NCBI GenBank assembly: GCA_027488905.1
Contig: JAIYAT010000034.1
Coordinates: forward strand, 124,001 to 188,000
Origin: Bacteroidota bacterium
GTDB lineage: Bacteria; Bacteroidota; Bacteroidia; UKL13-3
Length of the DNA: 64,000 bases
Direction of reading: 5' to 3'
Made by a program: the position numbers and the translations under genes. Shown here piece after piece: positions 25,979 to 34,564 of the stretch; the stretch's first letter is position 1; every line of letters begins with the position of its first letter. The notes under the pieces were generated by a model. That model was not told where the DNA came from and did not search any database. It worked only from the letters and a program-made list of their open reading frames with translations.

Positions 25979-28645
25979 CTACTCATAACCAAGGTTTGGA
26001 GCTAACCATTTTTCTACATATTCAATAGATTCACCTTTGCGCTTAGCATATTCTTCTACTTGGTCTTTTTGAATTTTACCCACTGCAAAATACTTGCTCT
26101 CTGGATGTGCAAAATAAAATCCGCTAACCGCTGCCGTTGGATACATGGCAAAATTTTCGGTAAGGGTTATTCCTACCTTATCTTCCACCTTTAGCAAATC
26201 AAACAACTTACGCTTCTCGGTATGGTCTGGGCAAGCAGGATATCCTGGCGCTGGACGAATGCTATCATACTTTTCTCGAATGATATCATCGTTGCTCAAC
26301 TGCTCATCTTTGGCAAAACCCCATAATTCTTTACGTACCAATTCGTGCATTTTCTCTGCCATTGCCTCAGCCAACCTATCTGCCACAGCCTTTATCATAA
26401 TGCTGTTATAATCGTCATGATCTTTTTCAAAGGCTTCAATCAATGGCTCAATGCCAATGCCTGCCGTTACAGCAAAAAAGCCAATATGGTCTTTCTTACC
26501 TGTCTCTGCTGGTGCCACATAATCTGCCAAACAATGGTAGGGTTGGTCGGCAGCTTTTTCATTTTGTTGGCGCAAAAAGCTAAAGGTTTGTGTGCCATTT
26601 TCGGTTTGAACCAACACATCGTCGCCCTGCGCGTTTGCTTCATAAAATCCTACCACTGCTTTGGCAGTAAGCAGTTTTTCTGCAATTACTTTATCCAACA
26701 AATTATTCGCATCCTTAAACAATTTTGTAGCCTCAACTCCTACTACCTTATCATCTAAAATAGCTGGGTATCTTCCGGCTAATTCCCATGTTAAAAAGAA
26801 AGGCGTCCAATCAATGCGTTCACGTAACTTCTCTAATGGAAAATCTTCAAACACCTTGGTTCCCAAAAAACCAGGTGTAACCAAGTTGTCAAAACTTAGT
26901 TTGGGTTTATGAGCCCTTGCCTTTTCAAGTGTTACAAAATTTTTGTCCTTGCGTCTGTTTTTATAATCAATCCTAAATTGTTCGTACTCGGCTTTATACT
27001 TTGCAGTAGCAGGGGCAATTAAATCTGGACTGATAAAATTTTGCGCTACAGGTACACTCTTACTGGCATCTAATACGTGAATAACCGGACCGCTATACAC
27101 TGGGTCTATCTTAACAGCAGTATGCGCTCTAGAAGTGGTAGCGCCACCAATCAACAATGGTATTTTCATACCAAGGCGTTCCATCTCTTTGGCCACATAC
27201 ACCATTTCGTCTAAGCTTGGCGTAATTAAACCACTTAAACCTATCACTTGCACATTTTCGCGGATAGCAGCTTCAAGTATTTTCTCTGCTGGCACCATTA
27301 CGCCAATGTCTATGATTTCAAAGTTGTTACAAGCCAATACCACACCCACGATATTCTTTCCAATATCATGCACATCACCTTTTACCGTAGCCATAAGGAT
27401 TTTACCTTGAGAGGTGCTTTTGTCTCCAGACTTGCGCTTTTCTTCTTCCATATATGGCATTAGATAGGCAACAGCTTTTTTCATTACCCTTGCGCTCTTT
27501 ACCACTTGCGGAAGAAACATTTTTCCTGAACCAAACAAATCTCCAACAATATTCATACCCGCCATCAGCGGACCTTCAATTACCTCTAACGGTCGGGCAA
27601 ATTGCTTACGCGCTTCTTCGGTATCCTCATCAATAAATTCAACAATTCCTTTTACCAAAGCATAACTCAATCTTTCCGCCACTGGTGCGTTGCGCCACTC
27701 AAGGTCGATTACCTTTTCTTTTCCTTTACCCTTTACCTTTTCTGCATATTCTAACAAGCGCTCGGTGGCATCATCTTTTCTATCCAATAAAACATCTTCT
27801 ACATACTCCAAAAGGTCTTTGTCTATTTGGTCGTATACTTCAAGTTGACTCGGATTTACGATTCCCATAGTCATGCCATTTTGGATGCCATGGTACAAGA
27901 AAGCTGAGTGCATGGCTTCACGCACTTTGTCGTTGCCCCTAAAAGAGAAAGACACATTACTTACACCACCGCTAATTTTGGCGCCAGGTAGATTTTCTAC
28001 AATCCACTTGCTCCCTCTAAAATAGTCTATGGCATTTCTGCGATGCTCCTCCATGCCTGTTGCTACTGGAAAAATATTTGGGTCAAAAATGATATCGCCT
28101 GCAGGAAACTTAACAGTTTCTGTTAGTATTTTATATGCCCGCTCTGCAATTTCAATACGTCTTTCAAAGTTGTCTGCCTGACCAACCTCATCAAAAAGCA
28201 TCACAATTACAGCAGCGCCAAAACGCTTGATGGTTCTAGCTTGCTGAATAAACTCGGCTTCGCCACCTTTGAGAGAAATAGAATTAACTACACATTTTCC
28301 TTGCACGCATTTTAAACCTGCTTCAATAATTTCCCATTTAGAGGAATCTATCATCACGGGTACTCGAGAAATATCAGGCTCGGAGGCAATAAGGTTAAGG
28401 AAACGCGTCATAGCTTCTACCCCATCAATCATTCCCTCGTCCATGTTAATATCGATGATTTGTGCTCCACCCTCTACTTGCTCGCGTGCAACGGCAAGAG
28501 CAGCATCAAAATTACCTTCTTTGATGAGGCGCAAAAACATTTTAGACCCAGTAACATTGGTTCGCTCACCAACATTAACAAAATTAGTTTCTTTAGTAAT
28601 TACGAGTGGCTCTAGGCCGCTTAGTTTTAGTGTAAAATCGTTCAT
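25979..28645 (-). CDS. metH: Cobalamin-dependent methionine synthase, C-terminal chain
   Basis: An 888-residue protein holding the pterin-binding, cobalamin-binding and reactivation domains of MetH. It transfers a methyl group from methyltetrahydrofolate through B12 to homocysteine bound by the partner chain. [17 protein letters not shown] opens the folate domain. GDVHDIGKN (424-431, histidine 426) is the lower-ligand motif for cobalamin. [16 protein letters not shown] near the end binds SAM for reactivation. I chose the ATG at 28645 ([10 protein letters not shown]); seven extra codons upstream come from the GGTCTATGG-type repeat. Split MetH is common in Bacteroidota, so the division need not be damage. 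The homocysteine-binding chain is at 29092-30096. Confidence 0.95.
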   Translation of the reverse strand: MNDFTLKLSGLEPLVITKETNFVNVGERTNVTGSKMFLRLIKEGNFDAALAVAREQVEGGAQIIDINMDEGMIDGVEAMTRFLNLIASEPDISRVPVMIDSSKWEIIEAGLKCVQGKCVVNSISLKGGEAEFIQQARTIKRFGAAVIVMLFDEVGQADNFERRIEIAERAYKILTETVKFPAGDIIFDPNIFPVATGMEEHRRNAIDYFRGSKWIVENLPGAKISGGVSNVSFSFRGNDKVREAMHSAFLYHGIQNGMTMGIVNPSQLEVYDQIDKDLLEYVEDVLLDRKDDATERLLEYAEKVKGKGKEKVIDLEWRNAPVAERLSYALVKGIVEFIDEDTEEARKQFARPLEVIEGPLMAGMNIVGDLFGSGKMFLPQVVKSARVMKKAVAYLMPYMEEEKRKSGDKSTSQGKILMATVKGDVHDIGKNIVGVVLACNNFEIIDIGVMVPAEKILEAAIRENVQVIGLSGLITPSLDEMVYVAKEMERLGMKIPLLIGGATTSRAHTAVKIDPVYSGPVIHVLDASKSVPVAQNFISPDLIAPATAKYKAEYEQFRIDYKNRRKDKNFVTLEKARAHKPKLSFDNLVTPGFLGTKVFEDFPLEKLRERIDWTPFFLTWELAGRYPAILDDKVVGVEATKLFKDANNLLDKVIAEKLLTAKAVVGFYEANAQGDDVLVQTENGTQTFSFLRQQNEKAADQPYHCLADYVAPAETGKKDHIGFFAVTAGIGIEPLIEAFEKDHDDYNSIMIKAVADRLAEAMAEKMHELVRKELWGFAKDEQLSNDDIIREKYDSIRPAPGYPACPDHTEKRKLFDLLKVEDKVGITLTENFAMYPTAAVSGFYFAHPESKYFAVGKIQKDQVEEYAKRKGESIEYVEKWLAPNLGYE

Positions 28646-28650
28646 TGTTA

Positions 28651-28685
28651 GTTGTCCATAGACCATGGTCGATAGACCATAGCCA
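28651..28685. repeat. GGTCTATGG-type repeat before the metH C-chain
   Basis: This 35-bp stretch matches 30100-30134 at 31 positions in the same orientation. It contains the hairpin ATGGTC-GATA-GACCAT (28665-28680). It ends five bases upstream of the metH C-chain start codon, so it forms that gene's 5' leader. Confidence 0.75.
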
Positions 28686-28695
28686 TTTTACTTTA

Positions 28696-29043
28696 TTATA
28701 ATTTTGACTTTAATGATTGTTGCATTTTTATGAGTGTTTCGCATTCATTGTAAATATTTTTGAAATCCTCATCTGAAATAATTTTCCTAGTTTGTGCAAT
28801 ATAAATACAACACACTACTTCAATACATGACCTAATTGAAAAACTTAAAAACCTAGCAAACTCTGGATTACTCTGCCCTTGAGACCCTTCTCCAATATTT
28901 AAAACAATTGAATCAGATGCCCTTTTAATTTGAGAGCTTAAAATGTATAACTCTTCCTTTGGAAACTTTTTCGTAACCGCGTCAACCAATTCAACCAGTT
29001 GCATTGATTTTTTCCAAACTTCTAAATTCTCGAATTTAAACAT
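28696..29043 (-). CDS. Four-helix bundle protein (23S rRNA intervening-sequence type)
   Basis: A 115-residue all-helical protein of the TIGR02436/IVP family: FENLEVWKKSMQLVELV at the start, then QIKRASDSIVLNIGEGSQGQ, the family's most conserved part, and FARFLSFSIRSCIEVV. Relatives were first described in 23S rRNA intervening sequences and now appear throughout Bacteroidota as lone genes flanked by short repeats; they form pentamers or bundles of unknown function. Here the gene sits between the two metH chains, with GGTCTATGG-type repeats on both sides. It therefore looks like a small mobile passenger placed into the operon. It keeps the operon's orientation and an intact frame. Confidence 0.85.
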   Translation of the reverse strand: MFKFENLEVWKKSMQLVELVDAVTKKFPKEELYILSSQIKRASDSIVLNIGEGSQGQSNPEFARFLSFSIRSCIEVVCCIYIAQTRKIISDEDFKNIYNECETLIKMQQSLKSKL

Positions 29044-29078
29044 CTCTTGCTTATCTTTTTCAACTTATTCCATTTTGC

Positions 29079-29108
29079 TATGGTCTATGGTCTATCGACC
29101 ATTGACTA
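29079..29108. repeat. GGTCTATGG-type repeat after the metH N-chain
   Basis: Contains two direct CTATGGT units and the stem ATGGTC-TATC-GACCAT. The last codons and the TAG of the metH N-chain (ending LLVNGR) lie inside it, so the repeat supplies that gene's stop codon. Confidence 0.7.
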
Positions 29109-30096
29109 ACAGCTTTCTCGGTTCATACCTCCCTGCCATTTCAGCAATTGCCTTGATATGATCTGGAGTAGTGCCGCAGCAACCGCCAAGGATGTTAACT
29201 AAACCTTCTTGGCAGAAGACTTCTACTTGCGCTGCCATTTGCGCAGGAGATTCGTCGTATTGGCCAAATTCATTAGGCAAACCCGCATTTGGATAAGCAC
29301 TTACAAAGAATGGGGCATTGTTATTTAATACTTGCAAGTATGGACGCAAAGCGCTTGCACCCAAAGCGCAGTTTAAACCTATGCTTAACAAAGGCATGTG
29401 TTGCATGCTTATCAAAAATGCTTCGGTGGTTTGACCCGAGAGAGTTCTGCCCGAAGCGTCGGTGATGGTTCCAGAAATCATGATGGGATAGGTTTTTCCA
29501 ATTTCCTCAAATAACTCATCTACTGCAAACAAGGCGGCTTTTGCATTAAGAGTATCAAAAATGGTTTCAATTAAAATAATGTCTACTCCACCTTCAATAA
29601 GTTTACGCGCTTGGTGCTTATAAGCAGCTACCAATTCATCAAATAAAATGGCTCGGTAACCAGGGTCGTTTACATCCGGACTAATAGAAAGGGTTCTGTT
29701 GGTTGGGCCCATCGCACCTGCCACAAAGCGAGGCTTATTTGGATTAAGTGCTGTAACTTCATCAGCTACTTCTCGGGCAATTTTGGCACTTTCAAAGTTA
29801 ATCATATCTACCCATTCCTGACCCAAATCATAATCGTTTTGGGCAATAGTGGTACCGCTGAAGGTATTGGTTTCAATGATATCCGCACCTGCGTTAAAAT
29901 ATTGGCGGTGGATGGCCTTGATAACATCTGGACGAGTAAAGCTCAATAAGTCGTTATTGCCTTTGAGGGGCTTTGAATGGCTCTTCAAAGCTTCATTTCT
30001 AAAATCTTCCTCCTCTAGGTTATACCGTTGTATCATGGTGCCCATGGCTCCATCGAGGATGAGAATGCGTTGGTTTAGTATTTCGTGTAAGTTCAT
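29092..30096 (-). CDS. metH: Methionine synthase homocysteine-binding chain (MetH N-terminal part)
   Basis: A 334-residue homocysteine S-methyltransferase domain protein. [20 protein letters not shown] starts the barrel. IGLNCALGA and [15 protein letters not shown] carry the three cysteines that bind zinc and activate homocysteine. It works with the larger chain at 25979-28645. I chose the ATG at 30096 (MNLHEILNQ), because the longer frame begins inside the upstream repeat. Its stop codon is supplied by another repeat copy, so the C-terminal few residues may differ from relatives. It follows the SAM-I riboswitch and should be shut off when SAM is plentiful. Confidence 0.92.
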   Translation of the reverse strand: MNLHEILNQRILILDGAMGTMIQRYNLEEEDFRNEALKSHSKPLKGNNDLLSFTRPDVIKAIHRQYFNAGADIIETNTFSGTTIAQNDYDLGQEWVDMINFESAKIAREVADEVTALNPNKPRFVAGAMGPTNRTLSISPDVNDPGYRAILFDELVAAYKHQARKLIEGGVDIILIETIFDTLNAKAALFAVDELFEEIGKTYPIMISGTITDASGRTLSGQTTEAFLISMQHMPLLSIGLNCALGASALRPYLQVLNNNAPFFVSAYPNAGLPNEFGQYDESPAQMAAQVEVFCQEGLVNILGGCCGTTPDHIKAIAEMAGRYEPRKLLVNGR

Positions 30097-30099
30097 ATT

Positions 30100-30134
30100 G
30101 TTGTCGATAGTCCATAGTCGATAGACCATAGCAA
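30100..30134. repeat. GGTCTATGG-type repeat before the metH N-chain
   Basis: Matches 28651-28685 at 31 of 35 positions in the same orientation and ends three bases from the metH N-chain start codon. A shorter related block lies at 30154-30181 (ATGGACTATGGGCCATGG followed by TCTATGGAC). Confidence 0.75.
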
Positions 30135-30230
30135 GCTAGGGTCAACCAAAAACAATGGACTATGGGCCATGGTCTATGGACTTTCCAAGAAAGTTTTGCT
30201 GTTGTGTTTGAGTTTACCTTGCGGTCTCAT

Positions 30231-30345
30231 TCACTTATCAGCATTCAGAGGGAACCCCCGAAATAGGTATTGGCACTATTCAATTTATTTGAAACTTGCC
30301 AAGACATCATAGGGCCTATTCCCTCCGTCTTTCTGGATAAGTGAG
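30231..30345 (-). ncRNA. SAM-I (S-box) riboswitch
   Basis: On the minus strand the leader reads CACTTATCCAGA, then CGGAGGGAATAGGCCC and TATGATG, then TTGGCAAG, later GTGCCAAT, then CCTCTGAATGCTGATAAGTG. This is the order and spacing of the S-box aptamer, with the P1 helix closed by CACTTATC and GATAAGTG. It lies about 135 bases before the metH N-chain start and should repress the methionine synthase genes at high SAM. No clear terminator was identified between it and the repeats. Confidence 0.92.
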
Positions 30346-30552
30346 GCAAATGTAGTAAATATGAAATTAAATACAAGAAAAAGAAGCAACTGCTTGAGGC
30401 TAGCCATTGGCCGTTTTTAATAAAAGAAATTGAGCGCTTAGCCTTGGTTTACCAACGAAAAAAAGTTATGATGATGGATGCCTATTAAAAGCTAGACAAA
30501 TAATAAACTAACAATAATTCAGCACTTTAGCTGTAAATCAAAATAATAGCCA

Positions 30553-30560
30553 TACCTTTG
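30553..30560 (+). promoter_or_regulatory. -7 box TACCTTTG of the DEAD-box helicase gene
   Basis: TACCTTTG fits TAnnTTTG and lies 23 bases before the TTG start at 30584. The preceding 30346-30552 holds no gene or other structure that I recognise. Confidence 0.4.
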
Positions 30561-30583
30561 CGGTTCAATTTTAATAACGTACT

Positions 30584-32572
30584 TTGAAAAATTTTAGTGA
30601 ACTCGGCGTCGAGCAGTCTATCCTGAATGCGATTCAGGAAATGGGTTTTGAGAACCCAACGCCAATTCAGGAACAGACGATTCCTGTATTTTTGGAAACC
30701 GAAAGAGACATACTCGGTTTAGCCCAGACGGGCACAGGTAAAACGGCAGCATTCGGCCTGCCGGTATTGCAGTTGATTAATCCTGCTGCAAAACACATCC
30801 AATCTTTGGTTATTTGTCCAACACGCGAACTTTGCATGCAAATTTCTCGCGACCTTGCTAGTTACAGCAAACACAAGCCTGGCATCAACATCGTAGCAGT
30901 TTACGGTGGAGCCAGTATCGAAAAACAAATTAATGACATTAGACGTGGCGCCCACATTATTGTGGCAACTCCAGGCAGGTTAATGGATTTAATGAAACGT
31001 AAGGCTATCAGTATTAACGAAGTTAACTTTGTTGTACTTGATGAAGCCGATGAAATGTTGAACATGGGTTTTGAAGAAGATGTTGAGTACATCTTGGGTC
31101 ATACCCCAGAACAGAAACGCGTTTGTCTTTTTAGTGCAACAATGCCTAAAGAAATTCGCAGAATTGCCAACCGCTACATGAAAGATCCTGAAGAGATCAG
31201 CGTAGGTAAATCAAACTCTGGAAATGTAAACATCACCCACCAGTATGCCACTGTGCATGCAAAAGATAAATATGCAGCGCTTAAGCGTTATGTAGATTTT
31301 CATTCAGACAACTTGTATTGCATTATCTTTTGTACTACTAAAATAGAAACGCAAGACATTAGCGATAAACTTATTAAGGATGGTTACAATGCAGATTGCT
31401 TGCATGGCGATTTGAGCCAAGGCCAACGTGAGAAAGTAATGAATCGCTTTAGACACCACACCGTAAAGATTCTTTTGGCTACCGACGTGGCAGCTAGAGG
31501 AATTGATGTGACAGGTTTAACTCATGTAATCCATTACCATTTACCTGACGAAATTGAAAACTATACTCATAGAAGTGGTAGAACAGGTAGAGCTGGAAAC
31601 TTAGGTATCTCTTTCACTTTATTGCACATGCGTGAAGGTGGCAGGTTAAAAGACATCGAACGTTTGAGTAACATCAAGTTCGAAAAAATTATGATTCCTA
31701 GTGCCATGGAAGTTCGCGACAAGAAATTGTTGGCATTTACTGATACCATCATTAATACTGAGATTGAAGAAAGTGTTTTTGATGAAAAGGTAATGGCTGG
31801 CTTGAACCCATTAAGAGAATTGGATAAGGAAGAATTATTAAAGAAAATCTTATCACTTGAATTACGCAGATTCTCTGTAGATTTTGCAAATGAGCCTGAT
31901 TTAAACATCAACCCGATGGATCGCGGTGAGCGCGGTTCTGCAAGGGAAGGTGGTAGAAGTCGCGGACCAAGAATATTTGTTAGTTTAGGTAAAAAAGATG
32001 GTTTTGACATTAGAAGTTTTAAAGACTGGGTAGCTGAAACAGCAGGCGTTTCTTGGAAAGACCTGCATGTAGATGTGAGCGGTGTGTACAGCTTTGTAGA
32101 TGCAAAACCAGACCAAGCAGAAAGAATTATTACAGCCTTAAACGGAGGAACTTTCAAAGACAGACCTGTAAGAGCAGAACTAAGCGGTGATACCAGAAGT
32201 GGCGGAAGCTATGGTGGTGGAGGCGACGAAGGCAGAAGCCCTAGAAGAAGCTCAGGAGGAAGAAGAAGCGAAGGCGGAAGTTATGGTGGTGCTCGCAGAA
32301 GCGAAGGCAGAAGCAGCGACAGCAGAGGTTCTGACAGCAGAGGTGGTGAAAACCGCTATGGCAGAAGCAGCGAGGGCAGAAGTTCTGATAGCAGAAGCTC
32401 AGATACAAGAAGTAGCGATAGCAGAGGTTCTGATAGCAGAGGAAGCGAAGAAAGAAGGCCAAGAAGAAGCAGCTCTGGCGACAGAGAAGGCGGAAGTTTT
32501 GGTGGCAGAAAAAGTAGCTTTGGCAGCGACTCATCATCTGGTGAAAGAAAACCTAGAAGAAGAAGTTTCTAG
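30584..32572 (+). CDS. DEAD-box ATP-dependent RNA helicase (DeaD/CsdA type)
   Basis: A 662-residue RNA helicase. Q motif FENPTPIQEQTIP precedes Walker A AQTGTGKT (47-54); DEAD is at 151-154, SAT follows in LFSATMPKE, and HRSGRTGRAG closes the second RecA domain. Residues about 465-540 form a DbpA/CsdA-like RNA-binding domain (IFVSLGKKDGFDIRSFKDWV). The last 120 residues are an arginine/serine/glycine-rich disordered tail built of SDSRGSD-like repeats. Such proteins act in ribosome assembly and mRNA decay, often in the cold. Translation begins at TTG 30584, since a stop lies just upstream in frame. A strong terminator follows. Confidence 0.93.
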   Translation: MKNFSELGVEQSILNAIQEMGFENPTPIQEQTIPVFLETERDILGLAQTGTGKTAAFGLPVLQLINPAAKHIQSLVICPTRELCMQISRDLASYSKHKPGINIVAVYGGASIEKQINDIRRGAHIIVATPGRLMDLMKRKAISINEVNFVVLDEADEMLNMGFEEDVEYILGHTPEQKRVCLFSATMPKEIRRIANRYMKDPEEISVGKSNSGNVNITHQYATVHAKDKYAALKRYVDFHSDNLYCIIFCTTKIETQDISDKLIKDGYNADCLHGDLSQGQREKVMNRFRHHTVKILLATDVAARGIDVTGLTHVIHYHLPDEIENYTHRSGRTGRAGNLGISFTLLHMREGGRLKDIERLSNIKFEKIMIPSAMEVRDKKLLAFTDTIINTEIEESVFDEKVMAGLNPLRELDKEELLKKILSLELRRFSVDFANEPDLNINPMDRGERGSAREGGRSRGPRIFVSLGKKDGFDIRSFKDWVAETAGVSWKDLHVDVSGVYSFVDAKPDQAERIITALNGGTFKDRPVRAELSGDTRSGGSYGGGGDEGRSPRRSSGGRRSEGGSYGGARRSEGRSSDSRGSDSRGGENRYGRSSEGRSSDSRSSDTRSSDSRGSDSRGSEERRPRRSSSGDREGGSFGGRKSSFGSDSSSGERKPRRRSF

Positions 32573-32592
32573 TTAACTTTTGATTCCATATT

Positions 32593-32629
32593 AAAAAGCA
32601 TACCTGTGAAAATGGGTATGCTTTTTTTT
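32593..32629 (+). terminator. Rho-independent terminator after the helicase gene
   Basis: Twelve-base arms AAAAAGCATACC (32593-32604) and GGTATGCTTTTT (32615-32626) enclose a ten-base loop, followed by a run of T. It is the clearest terminator in the window. Confidence 0.85.
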
Positions 32630-32699
32630 AGGGCGACAAGTTTGGCACTTTGAATGGTATTTTCTTAGAAAACTACTGAAATAATTAATTTTATTTTGT

Positions 32700-33626
32700 T
32701 TGCTTTGCGACACAAAAAAAGCGTTGGCACTTAAGACTCCCATATTATTTCTAATTTTTAACAGGCCAGATACTACACAAAAGGTCTTTGAACAGATTGC
32801 AAAGCAAAAACCTGAAAGACTTTATATTGCAGCAGACGGGCCTCGTGATTTAAAAAAAGGTGAGCTACAATTATGTGAGGCTACAAGGAAAATTGTTGAA
32901 TCCATTACCTGGCCTTGCGAGGTGAAAAGGCTTTATAGGGAAAATAATCTTGGTTGTAAAATAGCTGTAAGCAGCGCTATAACATGGTTTTTCGAAAATG
33001 AGGAAGAAGGCATAATACTTGAGGACGACTGTTTGCCGCATCAAGACTTTTTTAGCTTTTGTGAAGTCATGTTAGCTAGATACAGGCATACAGAAAAGAT
33101 AATGCACATATCTGGAAATAATTTTCAGGATGGAGTTAGGCATGGAGAAGGAAGCTATTACTTTTCTTCCTATGCCCACATTTGGGGCTGGGCAACTTGG
33201 AAAAGGGCTTGGAATAAGTATTCAATTGGGTTGACCCTAGAAGAATCAACAGCAATTATTGAAGTTAAATTTAAGCACTACTTAGAAAGAAAATATTGGA
33301 AAATGGTAGCTGCAAAAATTCAGTCAGGTGAATTTAACACTTGGGATTATCAATGGGCATTTACCTTATGGAAACATGAAGGTCTTGCCATTATTCCAAA
33401 TGTAAACCTGATAAGCAATATTGGTTTTGGAGCATCATCAACGCATTTAGCAGATAAAGACCATATTTTCTCAAATATGAGTTTTTCCCAAATGGGAGAA
33501 TTAACTTTTAATGATGAACTAATAATTAATGAAAAGGCAGATAAGATAACTACCAAAAAAATGTTTATTCCTCCGCTTTATAAAATCATTTGGATGAAAT
33601 TAAAAGGCAAACTTGGAATAAGTTAA
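32700..33626 (+). CDS. Glycosyltransferase-like protein (HlpA/nucleotide-diphospho-sugar transferase type)
   Basis: A protein of up to 308 residues with a GT-A-like fold. TPILFLIFNRPDTTQKVFEQ opens the nucleotide-binding strand. GIILEDDCLPHQDFF supplies the acidic DxD-like metal site. HISGNNFQDG and FSSYAHIWGWATWKRAW are typical of the HlpA-like family next to surface polysaccharide genes. It transfers a sugar of unknown kind. Only TTG codons are available as starts (32700 or 32724); the second gives a protein starting just before the first strand and is equally likely. The gene ends six bases before the convergent methyltransferase gene, so the two may form a small glycan-modifying pair. Confidence 0.78.
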   Translation: MLCDTKKALALKTPILFLIFNRPDTTQKVFEQIAKQKPERLYIAADGPRDLKKGELQLCEATRKIVESITWPCEVKRLYRENNLGCKIAVSSAITWFFENEEEGIILEDDCLPHQDFFSFCEVMLARYRHTEKIMHISGNNFQDGVRHGEGSYYFSSYAHIWGWATWKRAWNKYSIGLTLEESTAIIEVKFKHYLERKYWKMVAAKIQSGEFNTWDYQWAFTLWKHEGLAIIPNVNLISNIGFGASSTHLADKDHIFSNMSFSQMGELTFNDELIINEKADKITTKKMFIPPLYKIIWMKLKGKLGIS

Positions 33627-33632
33627 TAAGCT

Positions 33633-34436
33633 TTACAATATTTCTATTATGGCAAAATAGCCAAGGGTTTTGTTAGCAACAGTTAATTTTACTTTATCAG
33701 AGAAAGCATTTACAAATTCATCTACTGCTGTTTTGGCGCCGGTTGAGAACCAATCATAGTCATCAACAATTATATAACTGCCCTTATCCATTCTACCCAA
33801 TAAAAATTCTAAAGCAATTTTTATTGGTTCATAAAAATCAAAATCTACATAAGCAAAGCATACTTTTTTAGGCAGGTTATCATATTTGATAGTATTCTCT
33901 ATAAAACCAGCAACAACCTTTGTTCTATTTTCTGAGAACTCAATGGCCTTTAGCCTAGAACTTACCATATTTAGTCCGCAAGCCATAGTACCTTGATAAG
34001 CCTCCATTGAGCCCAAATTAAAAATATCATCTTTTAACAAATCCTTTTCTGTAGGTTTTGGAAGGCCTTCAAAAGAATCAAAAAGCCACAGGTTCTTACC
34101 TTTAAGTGAATTAATTTCATTCGCCATTAAGGTGGAAGTGCTGCCCTGTGCAACACCAAATTCACATATATCACCTTCATTTTTAAGTGATAGGTTCAAA
34201 CAATGTAAAATACTTAATGCCTCTGAAATATTTGTTCCAATTAGTTGATGTAACAATTCAATTCTGGTTTCATTCAAAGGAAACTTATAATTATGATAGT
34301 GTTCAAAAAGAAAAACTGCTTCTTCTATGAGTTTCCTGTATTTTTCATTTAATACTATTGGATTTATTGAAGTATTTGAATACTTATAAAAGTCTATCCC
34401 TAGCTTATTAACGATTTTTCTTACCCCCAACTTCAT
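33633..34436 (-). CDS. TylF/MycF-family methyltransferase
   Basis: A 267-residue SAM-dependent methyltransferase. ICEFGVAQGSTSTLMA is the SAM-binding glycine loop, LWLFDSFEGLPKPTEKD is the family's signature, and CFAYVDFDFYEPIKIALEFL with IIVDDYDWF carries the metal-binding aspartates expected in TylF/MycF enzymes. These O-methylate sugars in macrolides and, in many bacteria, cell-surface glycans. It faces a glycosyltransferase gene tail to tail, which favours a surface-sugar role here. No antibiotic cluster is present. Substrate is not predictable from sequence. Confidence 0.85.
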   Translation of the reverse strand: MKLGVRKIVNKLGIDFYKYSNTSINPIVLNEKYRKLIEEAVFLFEHYHNYKFPLNETRIELLHQLIGTNISEALSILHCLNLSLKNEGDICEFGVAQGSTSTLMANEINSLKGKNLWLFDSFEGLPKPTEKDLLKDDIFNLGSMEAYQGTMACGLNMVSSRLKAIEFSENRTKVVAGFIENTIKYDNLPKKVCFAYVDFDFYEPIKIALEFLLGRMDKGSYIIVDDYDWFSTGAKTAVDEFVNAFSDKVKLTVANKTLGYFAIIEIL

Positions 34437-34564
34437 TTTTGTAATTTTGGCTCAAATAAATCAAATTTTAAGAATTAATTAGAAAATAAAATCAAAAATT
34501 AACATTAGAACCTGCCCATTATAAATTTTATTTGTAGTTTAGTATGAGTATAGCCTCAATTAAC

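Noticed and set aside
28646-28666. Upstream start of the metH C-chain at 28666 (and of the N-chain at 30129)
   Set aside because: The added residues are encoded by the intergenic repeat shared by both leaders and do not belong to the family.
25979-30096. metH as a gene broken by insertion of the bundle gene
   Set aside because: Both halves have proper starts and complete domains, and two-gene MetH is common in Bacteroidota. Insertion between them is likely, breakage is not.
32187-32576. A 129-residue Glu/Ala-rich frame inside the helicase tail
   Set aside because: It is the +1 reading of the repetitive Ser/Arg/Gly tail region and has no start signal; a shadow of the helicase.
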